A stretch of 62,383 bases of DNA from Roseomonas aerilata DSM 19363 (GTDB lineage Bacteria; Pseudomonadota; Alphaproteobacteria; Acetobacterales; Acetobacteraceae). The translations under genes and the position numbers were made by a program. The DNA is taken from contig NZ_JONP01000027.1 of the NCBI RefSeq assembly GCF_000711725.1, positions 1-62,383 of the forward strand. Reading direction: 5' to 3'. Shown piece by piece: positions 9,411 to 18,182 of the stretch (positions are counted from its first letter, which is position 1; each line of letters starts with the position of its first letter). The notes beneath the pieces are model-generated. The model was not told the origin of the DNA. It was given only the letters and a program-made list of their open reading frames with translations, and searched no databases.

Positions 9411-9900
9411 TCAAGCCGGCTTGGGCGCCGCGGTCGGGACAGCGTTGAAGGCATCGGCGAGCTTGTGCTCGCCGGTGCCGGGATTGTCGCTGATGGCGTG
9501 GGCGGCTTCCACAACGCCCGCTTCGTCATTGCTGGACAGCTTCTCCATTGTCCCGGCGAGAGAGATCCTGACGCACTGATCGTCGTTCTGCCCGATCAGG
9601 TCAGCGGCGATCCACGGCGGCGCGATCTCCTGAACCGTCACCGGGCTTTTCCGGAGCATCAGGCGCTGCGACAGGGTGTCGCTGTGCAGCGCGGCCTTGC
9701 TGGGCGAGTAGACTGCGCTCCGCGCGAGCGGCAGACAGGCCAAGATGGAGGTGTGGTCAACGATGGTGGCGCGTGCCGGGCGCTTCAGGTGCTTGATCAG
9801 CGCCCCGGTCAGTTGGACGGGACCGGCCAGGTGTTACTCGATCGTCATTTCGCCGGGCTTGCGGGCCGCCATTCTGCAGGCCTCGAGCCTCTCCGCGCGG
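9411..9900 (-). pseudogene. Broken short-chain dehydrogenase (DltE-like)
   Basis: The open part (9411 to about 9834) reads GPVQLTGALIKHLKRPARAT, then VDHTSI, the active-site motif YSPSKAALHS and VTVQEIAPPWIAADL. This is the C-terminal half of a DltE-type SDR. A TAA at about 9835-9837 lies where the family has the residue before the conserved Asn (TIE-stop-HLAGPVQ), and the Asn itself reads His. Upstream of about 9900 no glycine-rich nucleotide-binding motif can be followed. The left limit is the stop codon and the right limit is approximate. Confidence 0.6.
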
Positions 9901-10115
9901 GCGGCCCTGGATCGACGAGGATCGGCGCCTCCCCGCCTGGAAACGGGATCGTCACCTCCATCGCCGGCCTAAGGAACAGCACGCGTCCGCTGGCACCCAG
10001 CGTCAGCAGAGAAGCACCACCCCTCCGCGTCGCAGGGCGCGGAACGCTGCACCCCGTTGCCCGGAGCAAGAGACGAGGGTGACCTTCCACAGGGGAGGAT
10101 CGCCCTCGCTGGGCC

Positions 10116-11102
10116 TCAGCCCTTGATGAAGGCGAGGAGGTCGGGGTTGATCACCTCGGCATGGGTGGTGGCCATGCCGTGGGGAAAGCCGGGGTAGGTC
10201 TTCAGCGTGCCGTGCTTCAGCAGCCTGATCCCGATCCGGGCCGCGTCGTCGATCGGCACGATCTGGTCGTCCTCGCCGTGCATCAGCAGGACCGGCACGT
10301 TGATCGCCTTCAAGTCCTCGGTGAAGTCGGTCTCGGAGAAGGCCTTGATGCACTCGTAATGGGCCTGGGCGCTGCCCATCATGCCCTGGCGCCACCAGTT
10401 GTCTACCACGCCGGGGATCATCTCGGTGCCCGCCCGGTTGAAGCCGTAGAAGGGGCCGGAGGGCACGTCGCGGAAGAACTGGGCGCGGTTGGCGGCGAGC
10501 GCCTTGCGGAAGCCGTCGAACACCTCGATCGGTAGGCCGCCGGGGTTGGAAGCGCTCTTGACCATGACCGGCGGCACGGCGCCGATCAGCACGGCCTTGG
10601 CCACGCGCCCGTTACCGCCGTGCCGGGCCACGTAGCGCGCCACCTCGCCGCCGCCGGTGGAGTGGCCCACATGGATGGCGCCCTCGAGGTCAAGATGGGC
10701 CGCCAGCGCCGCGACGTCGGCGGCGTAGGTGTCCATCTCGTTACCCTTGTCCGTCTGGCTGGACCGGCCGTGGCCGCGGCGGTCATGCGCGATCACGCGG
10801 TAGCCCTGGGAGAGGAAGAACAGCATCTGCGCGTCCCAGTCATCCGCGCTCAGCGGCCAGCCGTGGTGGAAGACGATCGGCTGGCCCGTGCCCCAGTCCT
10901 TGTAGAAGATCTGCGTGCCATCCTGGGTGGTGATGAAGCTCATGGTCCTGCGTCCTTCGCTCTGGTTGGTGGGGGAGGTCGGCGGCTGGCCCGTCTGCGC
11001 GAGCGCCGCCCCCGGGAAGGCCTGGGCGGCGCCAAGTCCGGCTCCGGCCAGGATCGTGTCGCGCCGGTTGATCGCGGTGGGCGCCCTTTCTGCCCTGTCC
11101 AT
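10116..11102 (-). CDS. Alpha/beta hydrolase of the non-haem chloroperoxidase/arylesterase group, exported
   Basis: The 328-residue frame has a twin-arginine-like leader: [20 protein letters not shown] with ALAQ as cleavage site, residues ~12-36. A catalytic domain of normal length (~275 residues) starts at [18 protein letters not shown]. The nucleophile is Ser148 in GHSTGG, the acid is in HGEDDQIVP (~277), and His314 in MATTHAEV is the base. Cofactor-free haloperoxidases and esterases share this order. If the leader is real, the enzyme acts in the periplasm. An internal ATG at about 10943 would give a cytoplasmic form. It stands alone. Confidence 0.88.
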   Translation of the reverse strand: MDRAERAPTAINRRDTILAGAGLGAAQAFPGAALAQTGQPPTSPTNQSEGRRTMSFITTQDGTQIFYKDWGTGQPIVFHHGWPLSADDWDAQMLFFLSQGYRVIAHDRRGHGRSSQTDKGNEMDTYAADVAALAAHLDLEGAIHVGHSTGGGEVARYVARHGGNGRVAKAVLIGAVPPVMVKSASNPGGLPIEVFDGFRKALAANRAQFFRDVPSGPFYGFNRAGTEMIPGVVDNWWRQGMMGSAQAHYECIKAFSETDFTEDLKAINVPVLLMHGEDDQIVPIDDAARIGIRLLKHGTLKTYPGFPHGMATTHAEVINPDLLAFIKG

Positions 11103-11499
11103 GTCGGTTCTCCTGGAAGAGGTGCCTTCTGGGGACCGGCATCCTTGCCCTGTTCAGGCGCATGAATCTTGAACGGATCGGCCCCGACGGACAGGCGGCG
11201 TGTGTCCCGAGGTTGGCCGCGGTGAGAGCCGAAAGCGACCGCCGCTCCAGCCCGCCAGGCGCCTCGATGATGCGCTTCGCCAATGCGCGCACGCTGCTTC
11301 TTCTGGCGCCATGCGCTCAGCTTCGGACTCCCACGCACAGGCAGAAGGTTGGCGCCCCACCCGCTCCCGGCTTGGATCGTTGAAGCGTCAGGAGGCTCCG
11401 TTCTGCGAGAGGGGGGTAGGGAAGCGGCAACCACTGCCCCGCTCCGGCCCTACCATGGTAGGCTAGAACCTTCTTTCCGTTCCCCTCCCCGCTGAGCCT
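11103..11499. other. Intergenic gap without a recognisable gene
   Basis: This 397-base gap separates the starts of two divergent genes, the exported hydrolase and dinB. It must hold both promoters. No alphaproteobacterial LexA box (GTTC-N7-GTTC) was found before dinB. A GAAC...GTTC pair at 11467-11483 has a nine-base spacer and does not fit. Confidence 0.5.
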
Positions 11500-12576
11500 G
11501 TGACCCTCGCCCGCAAGATCATTCATGTGGACATGGACGCCTTCTACGCGTCGGTCGAGCAGCGGGATGACCCGTCGCTGGCAGGTCTGCCGCTGGCGGT
11601 GGGCGGCTCCCGGGAGCGGGGGGTCGTGGCCGCCGCCAGCTACGAGGCACGAGCCTTCGGGGTGCGCTCGGCCATGCCGTCTCGCACGGCACTCCGGCTC
11701 TGCCCGGGGCTTCACTTCGTGTCGCCGCGCTTCGAGCGCTACCGTGAGGTCTCTGCCCAGATCCGCGAGGTCTTCCTGGAGCACACACCGCTGGTCGAGC
11801 CGCTCTCGCTCGACGAGGCCTACCTCGACGTCACCGAGAACCTGCAGGGGCTGCCAAGCGCGACCGCCGTAGCCCGACGGATCCGGGCCGAGATCCTGGA
11901 GCGCACCGGGCTGACCGCCTCGGCGGGGGTCTCCTACAACAAGTTCCTCGCCAAGCTGGCGAGCGACATGCGCAAGCCCAACGGCATGTTCGTCATTACG
12001 CCCGAGAAGGGCCCGGCCTTTGTCGAGGCGCTGGAGGTCTCAAGGTTCCACGGTGTCGGTCCGGCGACCGCCGCCCGAATGGAGGCGCTCGGCATCCGCA
12101 CCGGTCGCGATCTTCGCGAGCGGAGCCTCGCCTTCCTGCAGGAGCACTTTGGCAAAGCGGGCGCCCACTTCCACGCCATCTCACGCGGCGAGGACCATCG
12201 GCCGGTGGTGCCGGACCGGCCGCGGAAGTCCTCCGGCTCGGAGACGACCTACGCGCGCGACCTCACCACCGCAGCGGAGGTGGAGACGGGCATCGCGGCG
12301 CTCGCGGAGGAGGTATGGGGATGGTGCGAGAAGACGGGCATCTTCGGGCGGACCGTCACGGTGAAGGTGAAGTTCGCCGACTTCCGCCAGGTGACCCGCG
12401 GCCGTACCTCGCCGATGCCGATCACCAGCAGGGAGGAACTCGCGGGGATATCGCTGGAACTGGTACGGGGCGTCTTCCCGCTGCCGAAAGCCGTGCGCCT
12501 TCTCGGCGTGACTACCGCAGGCTTCGACAACGTCGCTGAGGAGCGCTCCGGCCAGATCAGCATGGACTTCGGCTGA
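11500..12576 (+). CDS. dinB: DNA polymerase IV (Y-family)
   Basis: This is an error-prone translesion polymerase of 358 residues. The catalytic acidic residues are in DMDAFYASVE (residues 11-20) and SLDEAYLDVT (103-112, Asp105/Glu106). The steric-gate region and the finger motif SYEARAFGVRSAMPS are present. Helix-hairpin-helix thumb segments (FHGVGPATAARMEALGI) follow, then a little-finger domain from about residue 240. The C-terminus QISMDFG resembles a beta-clamp-binding peptide. The GTG at 11500 is used because the following residues match the family N-terminus directly. It is a single gene followed by a GC-rich hairpin. Confidence 0.95.
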   Translation: MTLARKIIHVDMDAFYASVEQRDDPSLAGLPLAVGGSRERGVVAAASYEARAFGVRSAMPSRTALRLCPGLHFVSPRFERYREVSAQIREVFLEHTPLVEPLSLDEAYLDVTENLQGLPSATAVARRIRAEILERTGLTASAGVSYNKFLAKLASDMRKPNGMFVITPEKGPAFVEALEVSRFHGVGPATAARMEALGIRTGRDLRERSLAFLQEHFGKAGAHFHAISRGEDHRPVVPDRPRKSSGSETTYARDLTTAAEVETGIAALAEEVWGWCEKTGIFGRTVTVKVKFADFRQVTRGRTSPMPITSREELAGISLELVRGVFPLPKAVRLLGVTTAGFDNVAEERSGQISMDFG

Positions 12577-13175
12577 GCAAGAAATTAGCGGGCAGGCAAA
12601 GCCTGCCTGAAGCAGCACGTCCACGTTCGGCCAGCCATTGCGAAGCGGACCGCCAGGGGGCGGCCAAGGCTTGATCCGCGCCTCTTCGAACCCGTTACTG
12701 CCGGTGAGTGGTGCCCCACGGCGGATGAAGCGTCGCTCAGCGGGGCGCCCCCGCGCGCAGCGCCTCCGCCAGGGCCAAGCCGGCGAGGCGGGTCGTTGAT
12801 GCGCACCATCGACGGCGGCTTTGGCGCCTGACCGGACGAAGGGCGGGGCAGCCGTGACCCCGCCCGGGGTTTCGTCGCGTAGCTGGACGCTCCGAGGCTG
12901 CGCATCACCCTCGTGGCAGGTTTGAAACGGACGCCAGACGGATGTCTCCTGTCGCTAAGCGGCGCGCCGAGACGTGCCCGATCAGCCGGTACGTCACCTC
13001 CAAGAACAGGGCATTGTAGCAGAGCGTGATCTCTGCGTCCGCCTCTGGAATAGTAGGACCTGGAAGGACGATGTTACCGAAGGCGGTCCACGCTGAGGTC
13101 ACTGGCGAGCGGCTGGCTGAAGCCTGGCAGCCCCAGCTTCGCGATGAGGCACGGCATGCGGCATCCGATCCATGA
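12577..13175. other. Gap of ~600 bases with at most one doubtful short frame
   Basis: Apart from the hairpin at 12591-12607, no known gene is seen. The only candidate is a leftward frame at 12905-13102 (65 residues, containing CYNALFLEVTYRLIGHVSA), which resembles no family I know and lacks a clear ribosome binding site. It may be a decayed gene. Confidence 0.4.
12591..12607 (+). terminator. Hairpin after dinB
   Basis: GGCAGGC-aaa-GCCTGCC is a perfect seven-base stem with a three-base loop, fifteen bases after the dinB stop. No T-run follows, so termination strength is uncertain. Confidence 0.45.
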
Positions 13176-14069
13176 TCACGCCACCTCGGCTATCAACCCA
13201 TCCTGGAAGGCGGTCAGGACCTGCAGGAAAGGCTCCGGCTGCTCGCGGAAGGGAAAGCTGCCGCTCCGGTTAATCAAATGAAACTGCGTGGCCGGCTGGT
13301 GCTGCGCGATGATCCTGAACAGCCAGAGCATGTGATCGCGTGAGACGAGCGGGTCTTCCGCCGCCGCGATGATCTGGGTGGGAACGGGGAAGGCGGCCTC
13401 CCGCGCCGCCCGGAACACGCCGAACTTGGCGCGCAACACGCTCGTGGCAAGAGCCGCGGCCGCGGCTGGATCGGCCATGCGCCGCAGCATGGCTTGGTGC
13501 GCCTCGCTCTCCGCGGCCGCCACCGCCGCGTCCAGAAGCGCGTCGTCGATATGGTGGTGGGCATAGGACATACGGTCGAACGCCCAGAACTGCGCCTGAC
13601 GCGTGGTGGCCGGGGAGGGCGCGGCGAAGAAGGTGAGGTTGTCCACCCCGTCGCCGCTCGGCGCGGCGGCAGCGCTGGCGACGATCGTCAAGGATGCAAG
13701 AAGGGCCGGCTTCTCCAGCGCCACCATCGCGCCGACCAGCCCGCCTGTATCGTGCCCAACGAGATGCACGGGACCGTCCACTGCCGCGGCGATCGCGGCA
13801 CAGGCGTGGCGCGCCAGAACCTCCAGCGTCAGCGGGCCATCGCCAGCGGGGGTACCGCCGCTGCCAGGGGAGTCGATGGCGATCACCCGGCGCGCGCGGG
13901 CAAGGGCTTCCGGAAGGGCGCCCCAGAGATGCGAGCCGCCGGCATAAGGCACCAGGCCCGGCAGGCCGCCGTGCAGCAGCACCACCGCTGGGCCTTCGCC
14001 TCGACCGGCTTCGAGGATGCGGGTCGCCAGGCCATCCGCCTGGATGGTACGGGAGAGGAGCGTGGTCAC
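13176..14069 (-). CDS. Alpha/beta hydrolase paralogue with altered catalytic residues
   Basis: The fold matches its upstream neighbour (14080-15012): oxyanion strand LLHGG, nucleophile elbow LVGHDTGG (residues ~104-110) and acid AAAEDPLV (Asp239). The elbow carries Asp107 instead of Ser. The position of the catalytic His reads NRSGSF (Ser271), where the neighbour has NQAGHF. Asp at the elbow is normal in haloalkane dehalogenases and epoxide hydrolases, but those keep the His. It could therefore be a non-catalytic partner or have an unusual mechanism. The GTG at 14069 lies ten bases after the neighbour's stop, so the two are one transcript. Length is 297 residues, normal for the family. Confidence 0.8.
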   Translation of the reverse strand: MTTLLSRTIQADGLATRILEAGRGEGPAVVLLHGGLPGLVPYAGGSHLWGALPEALARARRVIAIDSPGSGGTPAGDGPLTLEVLARHACAAIAAAVDGPVHLVGHDTGGLVGAMVALEKPALLASLTIVASAAAAPSGDGVDNLTFFAAPSPATTRQAQFWAFDRMSYAHHHIDDALLDAAVAAAESEAHQAMLRRMADPAAAAALATSVLRAKFGVFRAAREAAFPVPTQIIAAAEDPLVSRDHMLWLFRIIAQHQPATQFHLINRSGSFPFREQPEPFLQVLTAFQDGLIAEVA

Positions 14070-14079
14070 GGGTTCGTCC

Positions 14080-15012
14080 TCAACGGGCGCTGTGGAGATC
14101 GACAAAGCCGGCGAGCAGCGCATTGAACCGCTCGGGGTGTTCCCGGTAGACGAAGTGGCCGGCCTGGTTGAACACGTTGAAGGTGGTGCGGCGCTCGTGC
14201 TTCGCGATGCGCTCGAACAGCTCAATCCCGCGCTCCACCAGGGCGGTTTGGTCGTTGAAGCCCCAGATCACCTGCGTGGGGCGCTGGAGACGTCCCTCGT
14301 CAATCCAGGTAAGGGTCTCGCGCTTGTAGCGGGCGAGGTTCGGCAGGAAGAGGCTGGCGCCCAGGCCTTCTCCGACGATCTTGTCCACACCGCGCCTGTA
14401 GTCCGGGTTGTTGAGCGTCTCCATTACCACGTCCATCCAGGCTTCCGTCACGACCTCCTTGCGGAAGCAGTAGTTCTCGTAGACCCAGCGGGCGGACTCC
14501 CGGGTGAAGGGTGGATGCGGAGGACGAGCCAGCACCACCTCGTTCGTGCCCACGCCGGGGCTGAGCGTGCCGCTGGTGACGATGGTGAGGGAGCGGATCA
14601 GGTCCGGACGCTCCATCGCCAGCCGCGCCGAGGCGAAGCCGCCGCGGGAATGGCCGACGATATGCACCGGCGGCAGCTTCAGGGCGACGATGAAATCGCG
14701 GATATGCGCGATTACGGCGGCCATCGTGTAGTCCTCGTCCCGCAGGGGCGGGTCGGTGAACCCCTGGCCGATCTTGTCCGGCACCACCACGCGGAAGCGC
14801 TTCGCAAGCGGTGCGACCTGCATGTTCCAGGCATAGGCGGAGGAGGCGGAATCAGCGCCGCCGAAATTGCCGCCATAGATGAAGACCAGCGTCTCGGGCC
14901 CCTCGCCCGCTTCGTGATAGGCGGTGCGGATTCCGCCGATATCGATGAACTGCCGAGGCGGAAGCGGACAGGGATCAAGCGACTTGCCGTGGCCCGCCGT
15001 CATGCTGTCCAT
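14080..15012 (-). CDS. Alpha/beta hydrolase, meta-cleavage-product hydrolase-like
   Basis: This 310-residue hydrolase has a complete triad: Ser122 in GHSRGG, Asp254 in WGFNDQTA and His286 in NQAGHFVYREHP. IYGGNFGG near residue 46 provides the oxyanion hole. The lid domain lies between about residues 150 and 230. Sequence style and length fit C-C bond hydrolases of aromatic meta-cleavage pathways, though esterase activity is possible. No dioxygenase gene is nearby. It is first in a two-gene operon with the altered paralogue downstream. Confidence 0.85.
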   Translation of the reverse strand: MDSMTAGHGKSLDPCPLPPRQFIDIGGIRTAYHEAGEGPETLVFIYGGNFGGADSASSAYAWNMQVAPLAKRFRVVVPDKIGQGFTDPPLRDEDYTMAAVIAHIRDFIVALKLPPVHIVGHSRGGFASARLAMERPDLIRSLTIVTSGTLSPGVGTNEVVLARPPHPPFTRESARWVYENYCFRKEVVTEAWMDVVMETLNNPDYRRGVDKIVGEGLGASLFLPNLARYKRETLTWIDEGRLQRPTQVIWGFNDQTALVERGIELFERIAKHERRTTFNVFNQAGHFVYREHPERFNALLAGFVDLHSAR

Positions 15013-15295
15013 CGCCTGTCTCCCCTTGGGGCAACGCTGATCCCGTAGGGGCTAAGTTAGACACAGCGTTCGATAGCTATCAATCTTCCTCCTCTTGCTG
15101 CGGTCCGTCCTCGATTGCCTCAGGACGGTGAGCGAATTGGCTCAGCCGAAGTTCGGGCGCATCAAGCGGCTGACACAGGACGGCTTGCCGATGGTGCATC
15201 AAGCGTCGCCGCTTGATGTGTTCACACGTCGGAAGGATGGTGTGTCCTCGGCCGCACATAACAGGATTGGCAAACACCATTTGGGATAGCCAGGA

Positions 15296-16708
15296 TTAGC
15301 CCCGCTCGACGGCGAGGCGCTCTTCCTCCGTGTTCGGCAGGCTGGCGAATTCGGCAACGGTCAGCGGCTTCACAGGGCTACGCAGGCGATAATAGCCGAC
15401 TTCGACCGGCGACACGCCGCGTGCTTGCGCGATGGCCTCTGTCACTGTCAGTCCGCAAAGCCTTCCCTGGCAGGGCCCCATGCCGCAGCGCAGGAAGGTC
15501 TTCATCTGGTTGGGGCCGGAGACCTGCAGCCGCTCGGCCGTCTCGCGTAGCATGCGCCCTGTCACCTCCTCGCAGCGGCAGGCCAGCGCCTCCTCGGCGG
15601 CGCGACGGAAAGCTGTGGCCGGGCGGTAGAGGGCGTCGAGAAAGGCACGGCCCCGCATTTGGCGGGTGAGCCGCGCACGCATTGGTGCGGCGAGGCGGTC
15701 GCGGGCCGTTTCCGAGAGGCGGCCGAGCGCCGCCGCTGCCGCCAGTCCCGCCAGCGCGCCACGGGAGGCGGCGGTCTCTGCGCCCGCAATACCCGCACCG
15801 TCACCGGCAAGGAAAAGGCCGGGGAGAGAGGTCGCGCCCCATTCGTCCGTGCGCGGCTGGAAGCAGGCCTGCGCCTCGTTCCAGTCCAGCGCGCAGCCGG
15901 CCGCGGCGGGCAGGTTGAGATTCGGCGTGACGCCCTGGTGCAGCAGCACGTGGTCCACCGGCACCGTGACCGGCGCGCGGATACCGCGGCGATAGACAAC
16001 CCGCTCGGCGTGCACCTCGCCCTCGATGGCCAGCTCAGTCACGCCAGAGACGATGGGCACGGCACGCCGTACCCTCGCCATCAGCGCCAGCCCCTTGCGC
16101 GCGTAGGGCGTGGCGAGGAAGGACGGCAGATGGGGCAGGGCGCGGCCCCAGTTGCTGCGCGGCGTCGTATCCAGGATCAGGGAGGGCGGCAGGCCCGCCG
16201 CAACGGATTGCGCGGCGAACAGCCAGAGCAACGGACCGCACCCAGCCAGCACCACGCGCCCCGTCGCGGCCAAGCCTTGCGCCTTCAGCAGCGTTTGCGC
16301 CGCGCCCGCGCTCAACACACCCGGCAACGTCCAGCCGGCGACGGGGAAGGGCCGCTCCTGCGCGCCGGTGGCCATCACCACCTGTCCGGCCTGCACCAGT
16401 CGCGCTTGCCCGTCCACGGAGAAGCCGACGCGGCGCTCCGCGTCCAGATGCCAGACGGTGGCGCCAGGCTGGTAGGTGGCGCCGGCCGCGGCGAACGCCG
16501 TGGCGATGGCGGCGCCCTTCCAGTAATCGGGGCCCAGCACGGCGCGGTCGGTCAGCGGCGTGGTCGTGACGGCACGATAGATCTGTCCGCCCGGGCCGGC
16601 GCCCTCGTCCAGCAGCAGCACGGAGGCACCCTGCGCGACGGCAGCGGTAGCCGCCGACATCCCGGCCGGGCCGGCGCCTATAATGACGATGTCGTATTCG
16701 TCGCTCAC
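15296..16708 (-). CDS. FAD-dependent subunit of a multi-subunit amine oxidase (HcnB/OoxA-like)
   Basis: This 470-residue protein has an N-terminal FAD-binding motif VIIGAGPAGMSA, a second nucleotide-binding region (VVLAGCGPLLWLFA) and a third dinucleotide segment LFLAGDGAGIAGAETAA. At the C-terminus is a BFD-like [2Fe-2S] domain with Cys377, 379, 408 and 413 (CRCEE...CGMGPC), plus Cys418. This matches HcnB, opine oxidase subunit A and the alpha subunit of heterotetrameric proline dehydrogenases. The GTG at 16708 overlaps the stop of the small iron-sulfur gene. Third of three co-oriented subunit genes. The substrate is probably a secondary amine or amino acid. Confidence 0.88.
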   Translation of the reverse strand: MSDEYDIVIIGAGPAGMSAATAAVAQGASVLLLDEGAGPGGQIYRAVTTTPLTDRAVLGPDYWKGAAIATAFAAAGATYQPGATVWHLDAERRVGFSVDGQARLVQAGQVVMATGAQERPFPVAGWTLPGVLSAGAAQTLLKAQGLAATGRVVLAGCGPLLWLFAAQSVAAGLPPSLILDTTPRSNWGRALPHLPSFLATPYARKGLALMARVRRAVPIVSGVTELAIEGEVHAERVVYRRGIRAPVTVPVDHVLLHQGVTPNLNLPAAAGCALDWNEAQACFQPRTDEWGATSLPGLFLAGDGAGIAGAETAASRGALAGLAAAAALGRLSETARDRLAAPMRARLTRQMRGRAFLDALYRPATAFRRAAEEALACRCEEVTGRMLRETAERLQVSGPNQMKTFLRCGMGPCQGRLCGLTVTEAIAQARGVSPVEVGYYRLRSPVKPLTVAEFASLPNTEEERLAVERG

Positions 16709-17001
16709 CGCCCCGGTTCCCTTCGCCCGTGCTGGGTCTCCACCGACATGCCTTCGCGCAGCGGAACGAGGCAGGCTTGGCGGTTGCCGGTGCCGTCGAT
16801 GACCACCAGGCAGTCGAAGCACACGCCCATCATGCAGTAGCCGCCGCGCGCCGCGCCGGAGACGGCAGTCTCGCGGCAGGCATCGCGCCCGAGAGCGAGA
16901 AGGGCCGCGGCCACGCTGTCACCCTCCCGCCCCTCCACCGGCTCGCCGTCCAGTCGGAAGCGCAGCACGGGCCGCGCCACCTCATGCAGCCGCCGGAACA
17001 T
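16705..17001 (-). CDS. Small [2Fe-2S] ferredoxin-like subunit (HcnA-like)
   Basis: This 98-residue protein has cysteines at 56, 61, 64 and 77, in the pattern YCMMGVCFDCLV...RQACL, which ligate one plant-type [2Fe-2S] cluster. It matches HcnA, the N-terminal part of sarcosine oxidase alpha, and the gamma subunit of opine oxidases and proline dehydrogenases. The ATG at 17001 overlaps the end of the preceding gene (stop at 16982). Its own stop overlaps the next start. It should carry electrons between the two flavoprotein subunits or onward to the respiratory chain. Confidence 0.88.
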   Translation of the reverse strand: MFRRLHEVARPVLRFRLDGEPVEGREGDSVAAALLALGRDACRETAVSGAARGGYCMMGVCFDCLVVIDGTGNRQACLVPLREGMSVETQHGRREPGR

Positions 17002-18106
17002 CAAACCTCCTCGTTGTGAAGGCGCCGAGCAGCGCCTCGTCCAGAGCGCCGGCATCGATCATCGGTGCCAGCAGCAGAGCGTGGGCCGCGGCAAGGGTGA
17101 CGCCGCTGTGGCAGTTGCAGAGGAAGGCGCCAGGTGCCGCCTCGGACTGCTGGTAAATAGGGAACCCGTCCTTCGTCATGACGCGCAGCGCCGACCAGGT
17201 GCGGACCACGTTCAGCCGCCCGATCTCCGGGAACATGCGGGCCGCGCGCCGCGCCATCACCGCCAGCACGCCGAGGCCGAGGCTGGTGTCGAATCCCGCC
17301 TCCTCCTGGCTATCGCCCATCATGATGCCGCCCTCGTCGGTCTGGCGCAGCGTGACCACGGGATGGGTGAGGAAGGGGGAGGCTTTCTCCGTCACCAGCG
17401 CCTGTCCGCGCTGCGGGCGCACCGGGGCCGCGAGGCCGAGCATCGGGCCGAGGCGCGCGTTGCCCGTACCGGCCGCCAGCACCACCTTGGCCGCGGTAAA
17501 GGCGCCCTTCGACGTCGCGATGCGGAAGCCACCGCCCGGCAGCGCCTCCATCGTTTCTACCGGATGATCCGGGAAGTAGTCGCCACCGCGGATCGCAAAA
17601 GCAAGGTGAGAGGCACGGAAGGCGCGCAGCGCGTTAAGGTGTCCGTCCAGCGGGCAGTAGCTGGCGCCGACCACGTCGGGGCCGATGCCGGGAAAGACCT
17701 GCCGGACGCGGGCGCGGTCCCACATCTCGTAAGGGTATGTCTCGAAGCCGGGTTGGGCGTGCAGCCGGGCGAGGAAGGCGGCGCGCCGCTCCATCTCGGC
17801 CTCCGACAGCAGCAGGGTGAAGCCGCCGGGCTGGTCGAGGGCGCAGTCCACCGCGCTCTCCTGCTTCAACGCGGCCGCGAATTCCGGCCAGGCCGCCGCG
17901 GAGCGCCGCGTCCAGGCGGAGTAGGCGGGCATCCCCATGCCCTTGCTCTGCACCCAAACGAGCGAGAAGTTGCCTCGGCTGGCACGGAAGGCCAGGTCAC
18001 CCTCGTCCAGGATGGTGGTGCGCCGGCCGAGCCTTGCCATGCCATAGCCGATGGCGGCGCCCATCAGCCCGCCGCCCAGCACCGCCACGTCGTATTCGCG
18101 CGTCAT
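16982..18106 (-). CDS. FAD-dependent catalytic subunit (HcnC/DAO family)
   Basis: This 374-residue D-amino-acid-oxidase-fold protein has an N-terminal VAVLGGGLMGAAIGYGMARLG. Residues following include ILDEGDLAFRASRGNFSLVW, where FAD binds. AKVVLAAGTGNARLGPMLGL marks the middle, and MTKDGFPIYQ with NCHSGVTLAAAHALLLA the C-terminal flavin region. It matches HcnC, opine oxidase subunit B and the beta subunit of proline dehydrogenase, the subunit that oxidises the substrate amine. It is first of the three subunit genes, 76 bases downstream of a LysR gene on the same strand. Confidence 0.88.
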   Translation of the reverse strand: MTREYDVAVLGGGLMGAAIGYGMARLGRRTTILDEGDLAFRASRGNFSLVWVQSKGMGMPAYSAWTRRSAAAWPEFAAALKQESAVDCALDQPGGFTLLLSEAEMERRAAFLARLHAQPGFETYPYEMWDRARVRQVFPGIGPDVVGASYCPLDGHLNALRAFRASHLAFAIRGGDYFPDHPVETMEALPGGGFRIATSKGAFTAAKVVLAAGTGNARLGPMLGLAAPVRPQRGQALVTEKASPFLTHPVVTLRQTDEGGIMMGDSQEEAGFDTSLGLGVLAVMARRAARMFPEIGRLNVVRTWSALRVMTKDGFPIYQQSEAAPGAFLCNCHSGVTLAAAHALLLAPMIDAGALDEALLGAFTTRRFDVPAAA

Positions 18107-18182
18107 GCCTCTCCCGCCACGCTGCGTGCGGTGGAGAGTCAGGGAGCGCGCCCGCGGGGTCAAATCGGTTCTGTGCAGGAGC

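Noticed and set aside
11460-11499. LexA box before dinB
   Set aside because: GAAC and GTTC occur but with a nine-base spacer in inverted orientation; the alphaproteobacterial GTTC-N7-GTTC form is absent.
12905-13102. Short leftward frame of 65 codons as a gene
   Set aside because: No ribosome site, no known relatives and no operon context; kept only as a note on the gap.
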